A stretch of 6,964 nt of DNA from Chloroflexota bacterium (GTDB lineage Bacteria; Chloroflexota; Anaerolineae; B4-G1). This document shows positions 4,838 through 6,964 of this stretch, piece by piece (positions within the stretch are counted from its first letter, which is position 1; every line of letters starts with the position of its first letter). Position numbers and translations under genes: made by a program. The notes under the pieces were generated by a model. That model did not search any database, was not told where the DNA came from, and saw only the letters and a program-made list of their open reading frames with translations. The stretch covers positions 1 through 6,964 of the forward strand of contig JAAEPW010001409.1 in assembly GCA_024232355.1 (NCBI GenBank), written 5' to 3'.

Positions 4838-5098
4838 CTATACTCCCCTCATCAATTTCAGGATTTCCGCCAACGGCGGTGCAGCTGCCCCTCGTCTGTC
4901 GAGTTCGACGGCCAGGGTTGCCCTGTTCTCTGTTTTTTCAACCGATCTGCCGAGCGTCCGCTCAATGGCATCTCGAAACGTTCTGAACGGTACACAGAAA
5001 ATATCTTCCTCCAACTGAAACGCCGCGATCTCCCCGTCGCTCAGGTATCGCCAGAATTCAGCTAGATACAACCGTTGGGCTTGTTTTTTCGTCAACAT
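4838..5098 (-). CDS. Hypothetical protein, 86 aa
   Basis: The ATG at 5098 has a GAGAGG ribosome site eight or so bases upstream. The product is mostly helical: LTKKQAQRLYLAEFWRYL, then DGEIAAFQLEED, then VPFRTFRDAIERTLGRSV, ending in an amphipathic helix LAEILKLMRGV. No motif or family is recognised. The gene overlaps the end of the upstream DNA-binding-like gene by 41 bases, which is long for this region, but no internal ATG offers a shorter start. Position between the putative regulator and the membrane peptide gives no clue to function. Confidence 0.72.
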   Translation of the reverse strand: MLTKKQAQRLYLAEFWRYLSDGEIAAFQLEEDIFCVPFRTFRDAIERTLGRSVEKTENRATLAVELDRRGAAAPPLAEILKLMRGV

Positions 5099-5627
5099 CT
5101 TGACCTCTCAGAAATTCGGTGTCCGCCTTGATCTCTTTTAGGACCAGCAAAAGCTCGTGCATTGCCTTTAGGAGCATCTTGTACACGTTGCCGTGATCGT
5201 CGAGCTTCTCATCCAAGGTTCTGAGCCTGCCCATGACTTCCGCATACCGGCGCGCACTGGTGCCTTCCTGGGTTTGATACTCGACCCCCTCTGACGAAAA
5301 GGTACAATTGGTCATCTCGACCCCGGTAGAATTCGGCAGCGGGGGTTGTACCGGGGGTGGCGGTGGGGCCGGTGGGGTAGGGGGCTTCCGCATGGTGATC
5401 CGGTGACCGTCGGCCAATAAAACCTGTTTGACGAGCTCCGGGCTGAATGTATCCGTCCCGAGCAATTCACAAAGCCTCTCGAAGTCGTCCGATGGCCAGG
5501 CGGCGTCCCCGCGTATCCTGTGCCCGAGCCCGGATCTGGATAGCCCGTGAAATTCTCCTTCGAGATGAATCCTACCCCAGCCCTTGCCATCTAGAATTTT
5601 GTCTATCAGTGTATTTGTTTTTTGCAT
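5058..5627 (-). CDS. Putative DNA-binding regulator with proline-rich linker, 189 aa
   Basis: Three parts are visible. Residues 1-75 resemble a small helix-turn-helix domain of the phage-repressor or CII-like kind: TLIDKILDGKGWGRIHLEG, then LSRSGLGHRIRG (29-40) as a possible turn-recognition helix, then WPSDDFERLCELLG (44-57). Residues 81-98 are very proline-rich, including a run of six (PAPPPPPPVQPPLP region). Residues 121-175 form a long helix (ARRYAEVMGRLRTLDEKLDD, then VYKMLLKAMHELLLVLKEI) that probably oligomerises. Its place upstream of the replication gene recalls the cII-O order of lambdoid phages, which is only an analogy. The start is the ATG at 5627, five bases after a perfect AAGGAG; the frame stays open to 5735 but that part is repeat-array sequence and is rejected. 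Confidence 0.78.
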   Translation of the reverse strand: MQKTNTLIDKILDGKGWGRIHLEGEFHGLSRSGLGHRIRGDAAWPSDDFERLCELLGTDTFSPELVKQVLLADGHRITMRKPPTPPAPPPPPVQPPLPNSTGVEMTNCTFSSEGVEYQTQEGTSARRYAEVMGRLRTLDEKLDDHGNVYKMLLKAMHELLLVLKEIKADTEFLRGQDVDEKTSPTVVSS

Positions 5628-5632
5628 TTTTT

Positions 5633-5638
5633 CTCCTT
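5633..5638 (-). promoter_or_regulatory. Canonical Shine-Dalgarno fixing the start at 5627
   Basis: The minus strand reads AAGGAG followed by five A residues and ATG. It is the most canonical ribosome site in the window and marks the boundary between the repeat array and the regulator gene, so translation can restart here independently of the genes upstream. Confidence 0.85.
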
Positions 5639-5771
5639 GTTGGTTTGCCCCCGCGGCACCTGGTCGCACTTTGCCTTCGCTCGGCCACTCACAACACCGC
5701 GAAACGCGGCTTTGCCATTGCTTTGCTAATCTCATCTAAGCCCGCGCACTACACTCCCCTGCCTTAGCCCT

Positions 5772-5823
5772 ACGAAACGTCACTCTGCCGTTGCCGGACG
5801 AAACGTCACTCTGCCGTTGCCGG
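5772..5823 (-). repeat. Perfect 26-base tandem duplication
   Basis: The units 5772-5797 and 5798-5823 are identical; each begins ACGAAACGTC and ends GCCGTTGCCGG on the plus strand. The unit length is not a multiple of three, so a protein frame would shift between copies, which argues against coding. It lies inside the larger GGCA-type array. Confidence 0.95.
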
Positions 5824-6026
5824 GCCCCTCGTCGCGCCACGCGGCCATGCCGAAGCCGGGCACTGCGACTCCACGCCGACGCTCCACGTTGCATATCAAT
5901 ACTCTGCCATAGCATCGCTCCACTTGGCCACGCCACTGCTGTGCTGTACAACTCCCTGCATAACGTCGCCCCCTGCTTTGCCAGCCTTGCTGTGCCTATG
6001 CCCCGCGGCTCCGCACTTCACTTTGC

Positions 6027-6653
6027 CTATGCAACTTCTTCCCACGAAAATCGACCCTTCCCACTATTGCGCCATTGCCCGAGCCCCTTGAGTTCGCCGT
6101 AGTTCAATGCATTCGTGACAATCTCTTCAAGCTTCGGATTTAGCCATCGGATCTCACATTCGAGCACGGTGCCAGCCGGGGCTTCCTCGGATGTTGCTAG
6201 GGCTACTCTTTCCCCTTTCATCGTTTCGGCTCGTAATGGTCTCGTGCAGGTTGAAATGCCCTTATCGTCCGGCAGTATCAGAGGGATGACCCGTGGGAAT
6301 ACAAATACAAAATTATCGACGATGCGCTTGTGTGTGAATTTTGATAACTTCACAGACGGTACTTTCTGCAGTTGAATTGAGCCAAACTCGACCTGCATTC
6401 CTATCGCTTCCTTTAAAAACCCCTTAACTTGATAGTCATAGAGAAAAGGCGTCCCGTCCGGTGTTTGTGGAAATACCGTGACAGATTTTTCCAGCAACTC
6501 CTCGGTGTGCAGGTTTGACATTTCTTCTTTTGCTTTTTCTTTGTCCGCCGATTTTGACGCAATAAATTCCTCATGCAATTCCGGGTTGGCCGATGCCGTC
6601 CCGAGAATTGGTTCACTAAATGTTAGTTTGATTTTCTTTATCATCTTTCCCAT
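6027..6653 (-). CDS. Phage protein of unknown function with RAMP-like Gly-rich motif, 208 aa
   Basis: The protein belongs to a type I associate with phage early regions, with no function I can name. Visible blocks are: KIKLTFSEPILGTASANPE (6-24), a charged helical insert (30-55, Lys/Glu-rich), FLYDYQVKGFLKEAIG (70-85), VDNFVFVFPRVIPL (112-125), TRPLRAETMKGERVALATSE (137-156), and the C-terminal ELKGLGQWRNSGKGRFSWEE (187-206). The last block fits G-x-G-x5-G-x-G (G190/G192, G198, G200), the glycine-rich loop typical of RAMP-fold RNA-binding proteins such as Cas5 and Cas6; this resemblance is suggestive only. The start at 6653 has GGAGAGG just upstream and lies 13 bases after the previous stop; ATG at 6644 is an alternative. 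The frame extends to 6833 but overlaps the cysteine-rich gene, so that is rejected. Confidence 0.82.
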   Translation of the reverse strand: MGKMIKKIKLTFSEPILGTASANPELHEEFIASKSADKEKAKEEMSNLHTEELLEKSVTVFPQTPDGTPFLYDYQVKGFLKEAIGMQVEFGSIQLQKVPSVKLSKFTHKRIVDNFVFVFPRVIPLILPDDKGISTCTRPLRAETMKGERVALATSEEAPAGTVLECEIRWLNPKLEEIVTNALNYGELKGLGQWRNSGKGRFSWEEVA

Positions 6654-6666
6654 TTCCTCTCCGTTG

Positions 6667-6927
6667 TTACTTGTCACGTTTGTCCCAATGATTGCAAATC
6701 CAGTCGTCCATGTCGGGGTGCTCGCCGCACCATTCGCCATGTGAAACCTGACCCCAATCAGTTGCGATTGGACGATCAATATTACCGTTGCCAACATATC
6801 GTGTATATCGTGGAGGGTTGGCACGGCATTCACCGTCGTGTCTTCCTAATCCATCCCAGTCGGGTTGTGGCTTGAAATACGGGCACGTCTCACACGTTGG
6901 TCGTTGCATTTTCCATTTCCCTTTCAT
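6667..6927 (-). CDS. Cys-rich putative zinc protein, 86 aa
   Basis: Metal-ligand candidates are C12-x2-C15 (PTCETCPYF), C34 (DGECRANPP), C67-x2-H70 (GEWCGEHP) and possibly C78-x-H80 (WICNHW). The order CxxCPYF, GECRxNPP, WCGEH is a recurring layout in small phage and bacterial proteins of unknown role and suggests a single-metal fold. Two starts are possible: the ATG at 6927 (GGGG nine bases upstream) and the ATG at 6909, which gives MQRPTCETC, the shorter start seen in similar proteins; the first is reported, with the second about equally likely. The frame is open to the right edge, so a more distant start cannot be excluded. Translated just upstream of the RAMP-like gene. Confidence 0.8.
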   Translation of the reverse strand: MKGKWKMQRPTCETCPYFKPQPDWDGLGRHDGECRANPPRYTRYVGNGNIDRPIATDWGQVSHGEWCGEHPDMDDWICNHWDKRDK

Positions 6928-6964
6928 GCAGCCAATCCCCGAGGTTCTCGCACCCGAGGTGTTC
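6890..6964 (-). CDS. C-terminal tail of an upstream gene, partial
   Basis: A minus-strand frame open at the right edge reads EHLGCENLGDWLHEREMENA and a few more residues before a TGA at 6892-6890. The residues look like ordinary protein (acidic, helical end), whereas one competing frame here belongs to the cysteine-rich gene. It would overlap that gene by 20 or 38 bases, in keeping with the tight packing seen elsewhere. Only about 24 residues are visible, so no family can be assigned. Confidence 0.45.
   Translation of the reverse strand, partial: EHLGCENLGDWLHEREMENATTNV

Larger units (their letters stand above)
5628..6026 (-). repeat. Gene-free array of degenerate GGCA-type short repeats
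   Basis: This is the only stretch of more than 20 bases in the window without a convincing gene. On the minus strand it is dense in variants of GGCAAAG, GGCATAG, GGCAGAG, GCAAAGC and GGCAACGG, with G-rich spacers; it begins right at the TAG of the gene at 6027 and ends at the Shine-Dalgarno before 5627. It contains one perfect 26-base tandem duplication and a small hairpin (5697-5709, CCGCG-AAA-CGCGG on the plus strand). No promoter-like pair of hexamers and no terminator with a T-run is visible. A frame with a TTG start at 5951-5736 exists, but its Arg/Ala/Gly-rich translation looks like repeat sequence rather than a protein. Similar short-unit repeat stretches are familiar to me from phage early regions, but function is unknown. 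Confidence 0.7.

Noticed and set aside
5697..5709. Small hairpin CCGCG-AAA-CGCGG as a terminator
   Set aside because: The stem is only five base pairs and no T-run follows in either direction.
5736..5951. Minus-strand frame of 71 codons inside the repeat array
   Set aside because: It starts with TTG with a purine-rich site too close to it, the translation is an Arg/Ala/Gly-rich string that mirrors the short DNA repeats, and the 26-base duplication shifts its frame between copies.
5628..6026. CRISPR array
   Set aside because: The units are very short, degenerate and without regular spacing or unique spacers of uniform length, and no Cas genes are present.
6654..6833. N-terminal extension of the RAMP-like protein gene
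   Set aside because: It runs antisense-free but out of frame through the cysteine-rich gene at 6667-6927, and a ribosome site supports the start at 6653.

Overview
The window looks like part of the early (DNA metabolism and replication) region of a tailed phage or prophage. All genes that I believe are real lie on the minus strand, so transcription runs from high to low coordinates. They are short and tightly packed: six neighbouring pairs share an ATGA stop/start and several more overlap by 17 to 41 bases. No tRNA, rRNA, insertion sequence, CRISPR array, integrase, lysis or structural gene is visible. Base composition is moderately GC-rich. Shine-Dalgarno sequences are present before almost every gene, which fits a bacterial, probably Gram-negative, host. 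The species cannot be named from this sequence.

Layout in the direction of transcription. At the right edge there is the C-terminal tail of an unknown gene (6964-6890). A small cysteine-rich protein (6927-6667) follows. Next is a 208-residue phage protein of unknown function whose C-terminus carries a Gly-rich motif like that of RAMP-type RNA-binding proteins (6653-6027). A gene-free stretch of about 400 bases follows, made of degenerate GGCA-type repeats and including one perfect 26-base tandem duplication (6026-5628). After it come a putative DNA-binding protein with a proline-rich linker and a C-terminal helix (5627-5058), an unknown 86-residue protein (5098-4838) and a two-helix membrane peptide (4836-4648). 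The largest gene is a 349-residue replication initiator/replisome-organizer-like protein with a TTG start (4630-3581). Its central part contains DNA repeats that look like an internal replication origin.

Downstream is a run of small proteins, most with paired cysteines (3584-2177). Two of them are near-identical copies from a recent duplication exactly 600 bases apart, flanking a zinc-finger-like gene. Then come a 45-residue coiled-coil peptide (2201-2064), an ASCH-like phage protein (2067-1591), a stand-alone VRR-NUC nuclease (1594-1238), a protein with two exact-spacing tandem Cys4-His2 zinc repeats (1241-642), an unknown 93-residue protein (658-377) and a winged-helix-like protein cut off by the left edge (402-1).

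Taken together, the genes suggest a single early operon. Its replication protein would act on an origin inside its own gene, a Holliday-junction-resolvase-like nuclease would process replication or recombination intermediates, and many small zinc-binding accessory proteins probably contact nucleic acid or host proteins. The points most worth a second look are the origin-like repeats with clustered GATC sites, the repeat array at 5628-6026, the RAMP-like motif and the duplicated zinc-protein gene.
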